From Streptomyces sp. CB02261 (lineage in GTDB: Bacteria > Actinomycetota > Actinomycetes > Streptomycetales > Streptomycetaceae), in assembly GCF_001905665.1 (NCBI RefSeq), contig NZ_LIVX01000003.1, positions 71,478-135,477 of the forward strand: a DNA stretch of 64,000 nucleotides. The letters run 5' to 3'. Positions 16,790 through 23,996 of the stretch are shown piece after piece (position 1 is the first letter of the stretch; each line of letters opens with the position of its first letter). Position numbers and translations under genes: made by a program. Below the pieces are notes generated by a model. It was not told the origin of the DNA, did not search any database, and saw nothing but the letters and a program-made list of their open reading frames with translations.

Positions 16790-17334
16790 CGTCGGGCTCC
16801 GGAAGGGGCGGGCAGGGACGGGAGGGGGGCGGTGCCGAGCCCGGGGTGGGCGCGCAGAGCCGCCAGACCGCGCCGGGCGTGGGTCTTGACCGTGCCGATC
16901 GAGCAGTTGAGGACGCTCGCGATCTCCGGTTCGGTCAGATCCTCCCAGTAGCGGAGCACCATGACCGCGCGCTGGCGGGGGGTCAGGTCCGCTAACGCCG
17001 CCAGGAGTGAGGTGCGCCGCTCGACCGCCTCGGCATGGCCCGCGGAGGTGTGGCGGACCGACTCGGGCAGCACCGGCGTCAGCAGATGGACGACCCGCTT
17101 CCGGCGGAGCCTGCTCAGGTTGTTGTTGATCAGCGCCCGGCGGACGTAGAGGTCGATCTCGCCGCGGGGCACCTTCCGCCACCGTACGTACACCTTGGCC
17201 AGCGTCGTCTGCACCAGGTCCTCCGCCTCGTGGAAGTCCCCGGTCAGGAGCTGGGCCGTACGCACCAGACGCGGCCAGGCGGCGAGGGCGAACTCGGCGA
17301 AGCCCTCGTCCTCGGTGACGGACTCGTGCGGCAC
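16786..17334 (-). CDS. SigE-family RNA polymerase sigma factor
   Basis: The 182-residue ECF-like sigma factor has region 2 (FAEFALAAWPRLVRTAQLLTGD, EAEDLVQTTLAKVYVRW) and region 4 (LADLTPRQRAVMVLRYWEDL, EPEIASVLNCSIGTVKTHARR). The pattern is the Streptomyces SigE-type family, which is about 170 residues and lacks extra domains. The GTG at 17334 has a weak GAGG about ten bases upstream. It is translationally coupled to the membrane protein that follows, and the paralogue of that protein lies upstream. A TGTGGG array occupies its leader. The regulon is unknown. Confidence 0.92.
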   Translation of the reverse strand: MPHESVTEDEGFAEFALAAWPRLVRTAQLLTGDFHEAEDLVQTTLAKVYVRWRKVPRGEIDLYVRRALINNNLSRLRRKRVVHLLTPVLPESVRHTSAGHAEAVERRTSLLAALADLTPRQRAVMVLRYWEDLTEPEIASVLNCSIGTVKTHARRGLAALRAHPGLGTAPLPSLPAPSGARR

Positions 17335-17365
17335 GGTCTCGGACCTCGCGTTCGGTCGGCGGTCG

Positions 17366-17426
17366 GTGTGGGTGGGTGTGGGTGTGGGTGTGGGTGTGGG
17401 TGTGGGTGTGGGTGTGGGTGTGGGTG
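17366..17426. repeat. TGTGGG array with ten GGG runs
   Basis: On the plus strand the hexamer TGTGGG is repeated about eight times, giving ten GGG tracts spaced mostly three bases apart. This is an ideal G-quadruplex sequence and resembles telomere repeats. It lies 32 bases upstream of the start of the leftward sigma gene, in its leader; the G-rich strand is the template strand. The array continues into GGTGATGGTG-type sequence. The gap 17335-17552 holds no other feature. Confidence 0.92.
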
Positions 17427-17552
17427 ATGGTGTTGCTGATGGTGCTGGCGTTGCTGCTAGTGCCGTGGTCGGTGTCCGCGGGGGTGGGGTGGTGGCGGGG
17501 CCCGCCCCGTGCCGGGCCCCGCCACGTCTCTGCCCCCCGGGCCGACCGCGGA

Positions 17553-18167
17553 TCAGCCGCGGCCGGCGGGGAAGTCGAAGCCCGGCAGGTCGGCCAGGAG
17601 CTTGCCCGCGCGGTCGTACAGTGCGACGCCGTGGCTGCCGCCGTGGTTGCCCTCCGACGGTCCGGTGTGGGCGTACCAGACGCCCCAGTCGGGGCGGCCG
17701 GGCAGGGCGACGAGGGTGGCGACGGTCGTGCGGCCCTCGGAGTCGGTCAGTTCGACGCGGCCCGCGTGACGGGTGCCGTAGTAGAGACCCGAGTGGAAGG
17801 CGCCCGTCGCGTCCCCCTCGCTCTGGTGGCTGACGCCGGGCTCGGAGCGGTCGATGTTGCCGTCGACGACGCTGCGGAAGTTCTCGTAGCCGTCCGGCCC
17901 GGTCCAGTGCTTGCCCTCCCTGGTCAGCCACACGGTGTACCCCTTTCCGGCGTCCACGCGCTCGCCCGGCCGGACCGTGCGGACCGGGTTCGGAGCGGGC
18001 GCCACGGCCCTGGCCGGGGTGACGTCCGCGGGGGCGGCCTCGGTGGCGGAGGTCGCGGTGGCGGAGGTCGCGGTGGTGGAGGTCTTGGTGGGCGCCCCCA
18101 CGGCCGAAGGAGCCGCGATCACGACAGCGGCCACGACTCCGGCCGCGGCCCACAGGTACTTCTTCAT
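17553..18167 (-). CDS. Secreted protein sharing a domain with the sigma-linked membrane protein
   Basis: The 204-residue protein has a typical Sec signal peptide (MKKYLWAAAGVVAAVVIAAPSAVGA, cleavage expected near residue 25), a Thr/Ala linker and a domain at about 68-204 with GERVDAGKG, WLTREGKHW, GPDGYEN, GVSHQSEGDAT, HSGLYYGTR and DWGVWYAHTGP. It is clearly the same domain as in the membrane protein at 16037-16789; there are no cysteines. The domain is not one I recognise. AGGAG lies eight bases before the ATG. With the sigma gene between them, the two paralogues probably form one functional unit; the gap of 218 bases leaves the operon structure open. Confidence 0.8.
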   Translation of the reverse strand: MKKYLWAAAGVVAAVVIAAPSAVGAPTKTSTTATSATATSATEAAPADVTPARAVAPAPNPVRTVRPGERVDAGKGYTVWLTREGKHWTGPDGYENFRSVVDGNIDRSEPGVSHQSEGDATGAFHSGLYYGTRHAGRVELTDSEGRTTVATLVALPGRPDWGVWYAHTGPSEGNHGGSHGVALYDRAGKLLADLPGFDFPAGRG

Positions 18168-18353
18168 CCGGTTGCTCCTGGGATCGGTGTCTCGACGGAC
18201 CGCACGCCTTCCGCGGCCCTCTCCCCTATCAACTCCGGTGGCCCGCGGTCCGGATGACATCGGGCGGCAACTCCGCGAAATCGGTGCCCGGGCGAGAGGA
18301 CGCAGGGGTCGGGACACCTCGGGGGCGCATGGGAGGTGCCCGACGTGCCGGGC

Positions 18354-20429
18354 TCAACGCGCGCGCGTGGAGTCCGTCAGCGCCGTCGTGACCTCGTCGA
18401 GGGCCTCCAGGAGCAGCACGGCGCCCTTGTGCAGCAGGAAGTGGTCGGGAGGGTCGGCCGACCAGGCGTCCAGCGTCTCGCGCAGGTCCTCCCAGCGCGG
18501 CTCCTTGCGCTCCCGTACCTCCCTCGCGCCCCGTTCCGTCGCCCGGCGCAGGGACTCCGCGAGGGTCGCGGCGGCCGGCTCAGGCGGGGCACCGCGCTCC
18601 GGCAGGTGGGCCTCCAGGAGCATCGCCACCCGTCCGAACTCCGCGAGCGCGTGGTCGGCCTGCTCCGCCGCCGCGTGCGAGAGGCCCCGGTGCCGCACCG
18701 GTTCGTGCGTCGCGCGGTCCACCGCCTCCTGCCAGGCGACCCGGGCCGCGCGCGTGTCCAAGAGCGCCTCCCGTACGTCGGGGCTGCCGGTGCCCGCCGG
18801 GTCGGCGTACCGCGCGGTGACGACGGCCGCGTACCGACCGACCGACGCCAGCCAGTCCGCGAGCCGGCCGCGCAGCCGGGGCGTCTCCCAGGCCGGGTAG
18901 ACGGCGTACGCCAGCATCGCGAGGAGCCCGCCGAGCAGGGTCAGCGTCACCCGGTCCCGTACCGTCTGGGTCAGGTCGGCGCCCTGCATGCCGAGCAGGA
19001 ACACGACGTACGCGGCGACGAAGACCTGACCGGCCGCGTACCCCGTACGCATCAGCAGGTACATCCCGAAGGCGCACACCACGGAGAGACCGGCCGACAG
19101 ATACGTGCCGGGGTGCGCCGACTGGACCACCGCCGTCGCCAGGGCCACCCCGATCAGGGTGCCGCCGAACCGCGCCACCGAGCGGGCGTACGTCTGCGAG
19201 AAGTCCGGGCGCATGACCATCACCGAGGCCATCGGCGCCCAGAAGCCGTGCCCGAACGGGAGCACCCCGCCGAGGAGGTAGCCGGTGGCCGTGACCACCG
19301 AGACGCGGACCGCGTGGCGCAGGACCGGGGAGTCCCGGCGGAGTTCGCCCCGGGCCTTCGCCGCGACGACCGGCGCCATCCGGACGAGCGAGGGACGGGC
19401 GAGGGCGGACGCGGTGCCGTGGCCCGGCGTCCCGGTGGTCTCCGTCCTCGGCTCCGCCGTCTCGACGACGTCGCCGAGCAGCGCGGCGAGGCGGAGGGCG
19501 GCGCGGCGGGAGGGGCCGGTGAGGATCGCGCCGGTGTCCGGGGTGCGGAGTGCGGCCATGGCGGGCGCGGGCAGAGCGACCGGTTCACCGTGCCGGATCG
19601 CGTGCGCGGCGGCGTCCAGGACCGCGCCCGCCGCCGCGAGCAGCTCCCGGACCCGGGCCCGCTGCGGGCCCTCCTCCGGCACGCCGACCGCCGGGTCCGC
19701 GAGGGAGGCGAGGACCGGACGGATGCGTTCCGCGAGGCCCCGGGCGCCGTGCAGCTCCGCCGGGCGCCGGCGGGCCTGGCCGGGCGTGACGGCGGCGGCG
19801 CTGCGGGCCGTCATCAGGGGCAGGGGGTCGAACGGGGCGACCGGGTCGTGGCGGAGCCGACGGGCGTAGTCCGCCTCGGCGGCGAGCGCGTCCGCGAGGG
19901 CGTCGCGCTGGGCACCCCAGCGGCGGACCGGGAGGACGACGACCAGGACGGCCTGGACGACGCCCCCGGCGAAGATCATGGCGGCGTGGCCGGCGGCCGT
20001 GGCGACGGAGGTGGGGAGCGTGACCGTCACCAGCATCATCGCCACGTTGGAGGAGGCGATGATGCCGGCGGTGGGCCCTGCGGCCCAGGCGAGCCCCGCC
20101 AGGAACGTCCACAGGAGCAGCAGCGCGAGGAAGAGGGCGCCGTGGGCGGCCGTGAGATAGCCGAAGAACGTCGACAGGGCGAGGCTGGCGCCGGAGGCGA
20201 GGGCGAGGGTGGGGCGGGGGCGCCAGGAACGCTGGAAGGTGGCGATGGCCGCCTGGAAGGCGCCGAAGGCGGAGGCGGCGGCGACGGCGGGGCCGAAGAG
20301 CGCGAGCGAGAACCCGACGACGAGGGCGAGGCCGAGGGCGGCTCGGGCGGCGACGACGGGTTCGAGCCGCCGCCGCTCGACGGTGAGCCCGGAGCGGGCG
20401 GTCTCCTTCAGGGCCCGGAGCCAGCTCAT
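18354..20429 (-). CDS. FUSC family membrane protein (aromatic acid exporter-like)
   Basis: The 691-residue protein has two blocks of hydrophobic helices, about residues 20-170 and 380-510, each followed by a long cytoplasmic helical region. This is the FUSC/YccS/AaeB layout of proteins linked to aromatic acid or fusaric acid export. Landmarks are VVAARAALGLALVVGF, GPTAGIIASSNVAMMLV and, in the second block, GFWAPMASVMVMRPDFSQTYARSVARFGGTLIGVAL, which is the FUSC_2 signature. The plus-strand neighbour is not coding. It stands alone; the ATG at 20429 has no strong ribosome site. The substrate is unknown. Confidence 0.88.
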   Translation of the reverse strand: MSWLRALKETARSGLTVERRRLEPVVAARAALGLALVVGFSLALFGPAVAAASAFGAFQAAIATFQRSWRPRPTLALASGASLALSTFFGYLTAAHGALFLALLLLWTFLAGLAWAAGPTAGIIASSNVAMMLVTVTLPTSVATAAGHAAMIFAGGVVQAVLVVVLPVRRWGAQRDALADALAAEADYARRLRHDPVAPFDPLPLMTARSAAAVTPGQARRRPAELHGARGLAERIRPVLASLADPAVGVPEEGPQRARVRELLAAAGAVLDAAAHAIRHGEPVALPAPAMAALRTPDTGAILTGPSRRAALRLAALLGDVVETAEPRTETTGTPGHGTASALARPSLVRMAPVVAAKARGELRRDSPVLRHAVRVSVVTATGYLLGGVLPFGHGFWAPMASVMVMRPDFSQTYARSVARFGGTLIGVALATAVVQSAHPGTYLSAGLSVVCAFGMYLLMRTGYAAGQVFVAAYVVFLLGMQGADLTQTVRDRVTLTLLGGLLAMLAYAVYPAWETPRLRGRLADWLASVGRYAAVVTARYADPAGTGSPDVREALLDTRAARVAWQEAVDRATHEPVRHRGLSHAAAEQADHALAEFGRVAMLLEAHLPERGAPPEPAAATLAESLRRATERGAREVRERKEPRWEDLRETLDAWSADPPDHFLLHKGAVLLLEALDEVTTALTDSTRAR

Positions 20430-20572
20430 GGGCCGAGCGTAGCCGCGATCGGGTCATAACCGTCCATAACGTGCCATGGCTGGCCATGGCACGTTCGCGA
20501 CAGGCCACGACCGGCCAGAGCGGGTCCATCCTGGGCGACTTCCCGGCGCCCCCGCCAACCCCGTCCCGCCCG

Positions 20573-21700
20573 TCACCCCCGCAGGCCCCGCCGCCCCGGG
20601 TTCAGGCCCGCCCGGTCCGCCGCCGTCTCGCCGTGGGTCCAGCCCGCCTCGTCCCAGGCCGCGCGGACCCGGGTCGTCCGCGTCTCCGGGAACAGCTCGT
20701 CCGTGCGGGTGGTGACCGCGAGGTCGCGGGAGGCGAGGGCGGGGAGGAGGGTCGGAGCCTCGGCCGCCACCCGGCGGGACGTCGCCGAGAGTCGGGCGCC
20801 CAGCCGGTTCGCGTACGCCAGCAGGAACGACTGCCGGAACGACTTCGTGCGCTTGCGCCCCCCGGCCCGCTGCTCCGCCTCCGCCCGCGTCATCGCCGCC
20901 GTCCCCTGCACGAGCAGCGACGTGTACAGCAGCTCCACCGGGTCGAGGTCCCCCTCGAAGCCGATCACCGTCGAGAAGCCGTACGTCTCGTTCCACACCG
21001 CCCGGCAGTGGTTCGCCGTCGCCACCGCGTCCAACAGGATCGCCTTCGCCTGCTCGTACGGCGGTTCCACGCCGATCCTGATCGCCCCCGGAGTCTCCGG
21101 CGACGGCGCGCCCGCCGCGAGCGTCGCCTCGTCCAGGCTGTGCCGGGCCATCAGCTCCTGCGCCTTGGCGGTGAGCGCCTCCGCCTCCTCCGGGTACCCC
21201 GTCGCCTCCGCCTTCGCGAGCAGCGCCCGGATCCGCGAGAGCATGCGGGGCTCCCCGGCCACGGCGGGCGGCAGCGCCTCCCCCGGCACCGGCCCGACCG
21301 CGTCCAGGCGCGGCAGCCGGACCAGGAGCCGGTACAGCTCCAGAACGGTCGTCGCGTACGAGAAGCGGTCCGCCGGCCGGCCCGGGGCGGCGGCGTCCAG
21401 CTCGTCGAGCTGCGCCTGCCAGCGGCGCGGCAGCGTCCCGTACCGGACGGTCTCGGACCGGATCAGCCCGATCAGGACCCGGAGGTGCTCGTCCGCCAGG
21501 TCACGGCGGGCGATGCGGACGAGGTCCGCCGGCTGCCAGCCCCGGGCCCACAGCGTCCGTACGAACTCCTCGCCCCGGCGGACCAGTTCCGCGTCGGTGG
21601 AGCGGTCGGCGGCCAGCAGGGACGCGGCCGTGTCGAGCGACCCGTCGTCGCCCGCGTACAGCGCCTCGAAGGCCTTGTCGACGGTGGTGCCGGTACTCAC
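20573..21700 (-). CDS. DUF2786 domain-containing protein
   Basis: The 375-residue soluble protein contains the DUF2786 helix pair (about 155-195: MLSRIRALLAKAEATGYPEEAEAL, KAQELMARHSLDE) found in many phage and actinobacterial proteins of unknown function. A conserved region with HCRAVWNETYGFSTVIGFEGD and LLYTSLLVQGTAAM follows, and a C-terminal SFLLAYANRLGARL helix. The GTG at 21700 overlaps the stop of the upstream HxlR gene (GTGA), so they are co-translated. I see no catalytic motif. The overlap suggests, without proving, a link to the HxlR-regulated process. Confidence 0.85.
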   Translation of the reverse strand: MSTGTTVDKAFEALYAGDDGSLDTAASLLAADRSTDAELVRRGEEFVRTLWARGWQPADLVRIARRDLADEHLRVLIGLIRSETVRYGTLPRRWQAQLDELDAAAPGRPADRFSYATTVLELYRLLVRLPRLDAVGPVPGEALPPAVAGEPRMLSRIRALLAKAEATGYPEEAEALTAKAQELMARHSLDEATLAAGAPSPETPGAIRIGVEPPYEQAKAILLDAVATANHCRAVWNETYGFSTVIGFEGDLDPVELLYTSLLVQGTAAMTRAEAEQRAGGRKRTKSFRQSFLLAYANRLGARLSATSRRVAAEAPTLLPALASRDLAVTTRTDELFPETRTTRVRAAWDEAGWTHGETAADRAGLNPGRRGLRG

Positions 21701-22128
21701 GCCGTGCCCTTCGCGTCGCTGCCGGTGCGGCGGGGGCCGCCCGCCTTCGCCGCGTCCCACTCCTCGCGCGACCGGGCGATCGCCGCGCGGTGGTCGAGCG
21801 ACCAGTCGACGAGCTCCTTGATCAGCCGGGTCATGCTGTGGCCGGTCTCCGTCAGCGCGTACTCCACCTGCGGCGGCGTCGTCGCGTAGACCGTCCGCGA
21901 GACGAGGCCGTCGCGTTCGAGGCGGCGCAGCGTCAGGGTCAGCATCCGCTGCGAGACCCCGGTGACCAGCCGCTGGAGTTCCCTGAACCGCCGTGGCCCC
22001 GGCGCGAGTTCGACGACCACGTGCACGGTCCACTTGTCGCCGAGCCGGTCCTGGACGTCCCGTACCCCGCACTCCTCCGCACAGCTCACCAAGGGTTCGG
22101 TGGTTACCTCCGTGTGCCCCACGGACAT
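21697..22128 (-). CDS. HxlR family transcriptional regulator
   Basis: The 143-residue winged-helix protein matches HxlR: CGVRDVQDRLGDKWTVHVVVEL, RRFRELQRLVTGVSQRMLTLTLRRLERDGLVSR and the wing PPQVEYALTETGHSM. Cys16 and Cys20 lie ahead of the DNA-binding domain; Cys near this position is the sensor in redox-responsive HxlR members such as HypR and QorR, so quinone or electrophile sensing is possible. AGGAGG is seven bases before the ATG. It is divergent from an NmrA-like NAD(P)H protein, a common partner in detoxification. Confidence 0.92.
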   Translation of the reverse strand: MSVGHTEVTTEPLVSCAEECGVRDVQDRLGDKWTVHVVVELAPGPRRFRELQRLVTGVSQRMLTLTLRRLERDGLVSRTVYATTPPQVEYALTETGHSMTRLIKELVDWSLDHRAAIARSREEWDAAKAGGPRRTGSDAKGTA

Positions 22129-22166
22129 CGATGTGCCTCCTTACGCGATCTTCCCCGTCCCCCCAC

Positions 22167-22182
22167 GATGGTCTCAGCCATC
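22167..22182. promoter_or_regulatory. Weak inverted repeat in the HxlR/NmrA-like divergent region
   Basis: GATGG and CCATC are separated by six bases, 20 bases upstream of the NmrA-like start in a 73-base divergent gap. The arms are short, so this is only a candidate HxlR site. Confidence 0.3.
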
Positions 22183-22201
22183 TCGACCCCTGGGGGAAAA
22201 C

Positions 22202-23020
22202 ATGCTGCTCGTCACCGGTGTCTCCGGCGCTCTCGGCTCGCTCGTCGCCGAACGGCTCGCCGGCCGTGGCGACGTCGTCCTCGGTACGCGCGCGGGGCTC
22301 CCCGGCACGAGGCTCCTCGACTTCGACGCGCCAGAAACCCTCCCGGAGGCGTTCGCCGGGGTGGACACACTGCTGCTGATATCCGCCGGGTACGGGGAGG
22401 ACGACACCGTCGTCGCCCGGCACGAGGCCGTCATATCGGCCGCCGAGCGGGCGGGCGTCCGGCACGTCGTGTACACGAGCCTCTCCGGCGACGGCGACCA
22501 CCTCACGTACGCGCTCGCGCACCGCTGGACCGAGCGGCGCCTGCTCCGCTCCCCCACCCTCGACTGGACGATCCTCCGCAACGGCCTCTACGCCGAGTTC
22601 CTCACGTGGATCGCCGCTCCCGACGCCGACGGCCGGATCACTAGCCCGCTCGGCGAGGGCCGTCTCTCCGCCGTCGCCCGCGCGGACCTCGCCGACGTCG
22701 CCGTCTCCGTGGCCACGGACCCGGCCGCCCACCGGAACCGGGTGTACGAGCTCGTCGGCGAGCGCCCCCTCGGCGGCGCCGACCTCGCGGCGGCCCTGGG
22801 CGCCACGTACGCCCCCGGCACGCTCGCGGACACCCGCGCCGCCGTCGCCGCCTCCGGGGCCGCGCCCTTCCAGGTGCCGATGCTGGCGAGCACGTACTCG
22901 GCGATCGCCCACGGCTTCATGGACGGCACGGGGGTCGAGAGCGACCTGCGGGCGCTGCTCGGCGGGCGCGAACCCCTCGACGCGCTCGACGTGTTCGTGC
23001 GGGCGGTACGCGCGGGGTAG
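22202..23020 (+). CDS. NmrA-like NAD(P)H-binding protein
   Basis: The 272-residue protein is an atypical short-chain dehydrogenase-like protein with the dinucleotide motif GVSGALG at residues 6-12 and a Rossmann pattern. Landmarks are AGVRHVVYTSLSGDG, LDWTILRNGLYAEFL and ARADLADVA, as in NmrA/QOR2 proteins. It lacks the SDR YxxxK in the usual place, so it may act as an NADPH sensor or quinone reductase rather than a classical dehydrogenase. The ATG follows TGGGGGA. It is divergent from hxlR, which probably regulates it. Confidence 0.9.
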   Translation: MLLVTGVSGALGSLVAERLAGRGDVVLGTRAGLPGTRLLDFDAPETLPEAFAGVDTLLLISAGYGEDDTVVARHEAVISAAERAGVRHVVYTSLSGDGDHLTYALAHRWTERRLLRSPTLDWTILRNGLYAEFLTWIAAPDADGRITSPLGEGRLSAVARADLADVAVSVATDPAAHRNRVYELVGERPLGGADLAAALGATYAPGTLADTRAAVAASGAAPFQVPMLASTYSAIAHGFMDGTGVESDLRALLGGREPLDALDVFVRAVRAG

Positions 23021-23090
23021 GGCCAGGCATACCCTCCGGACGCCCGCCAGTGGTCGTGATCGGCGGCGGCGGAAACGGTTCGCTTGGGCC

Positions 23091-23996
23091 ATGACCGCGA
23101 CCGCCGCCACCACCACGAACGCCGCCACCACTAGCGCCTCCGCCACCACCACCGTCGCTGTACGGCTACGAGGGCTCACCCGGCACCACCGGGACGTCCG
23201 CGCCCTCGACGGCGTCGACCTCGACTTCCAGGCCGGGACCTTCACCGCCGTCATGGGTCCTTCCGGCTCCGGCAAGTCCACGCTGCTCCAGTGCGCGGCC
23301 GGACTCGACCGGCCCACCGCCGGGCGCGTGGAGGTCGGCGGCACCGCCCTCGAAGGGCTGAGCGAGCGGCGCCTGACCCTGTTACGGCGGGACCGGATCG
23401 GCTTCGTCTTCCAGTCCTTCAACCTGCTGCCCTCCCTGACGGCCGCGCAGAACGTGGCCCTCCCCCTCCGGCTCGCCGGCCGCCGCCCGTCCCGCGCGGA
23501 GGTACGGCAGGCGCTGGCGCGGGTCGGGCTCGCGGGACGGGAGCGGCACCGGCCGGGGGAACTGTCCGGCGGCCAGCAGCAACGGGTCGCCCTCGCGCGC
23601 GCGTTGATCACCCGTCCGGCCGTCCTCTTCGGCGACGAACCGACCGGGGCGCTCGACTCGACGACGAGCCGCGAGGTGCTCGACATGCTGCGGGAGCTGG
23701 TCGACCGGGACGGGCAGACGATCGTCATGGTCACCCACGACCCGGTGGCGGCGGCCCGCGCGGATCGGGTGGTCTTCCTGGTCGACGGCCGTGTGGCGGG
23801 CGAACTGCCGGACCCGACGGTGGAGCGGGTCGCGGCGCGGATGACGAGGCTGGAGGCCCTCGCCGCGCCCGATGCCCCCGTCACCGCCGACAGCTCCGTC
23901 GCCGTCACCACCCCCGACACCTCCGTCGTCGCCGCCACCGCCGACGTCTCCTGCGCCCCCGTCACCGTCGCCGCGCCCGGGAGGCAGTCGTGCTGA
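23091..23996 (+). CDS. ABC transporter ATP-binding protein (MacB/LolD type)
   Basis: The 301-residue ATPase has Walker A GPSGSGKS (56-63), Q-loop FVFQSFNLLPSLTAAQNV, signature ELSGGQQQRVALARAL and Walker B FGDEPTGALD. These mark the MacB/LolD/FtsE-type group that works with FtsX-type permeases. An Ala/Thr-rich N-terminal tail of about 20 residues and a Val/Thr/Ala-rich C-terminal tail of about 35 are unusual. Its end overlaps the permease start by seven bases. The pair probably moves a peptide, lipid or antibiotic, or relays a signal; which is unknown. Confidence 0.93.
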   Translation: MTATAATTTNAATTSASATTTVAVRLRGLTRHHRDVRALDGVDLDFQAGTFTAVMGPSGSGKSTLLQCAAGLDRPTAGRVEVGGTALEGLSERRLTLLRRDRIGFVFQSFNLLPSLTAAQNVALPLRLAGRRPSRAEVRQALARVGLAGRERHRPGELSGGQQQRVALARALITRPAVLFGDEPTGALDSTTSREVLDMLRELVDRDGQTIVMVTHDPVAAARADRVVFLVDGRVAGELPDPTVERVAARMTRLEALAAPDAPVTADSSVAVTTPDTSVVAATADVSCAPVTVAAPGRQSC

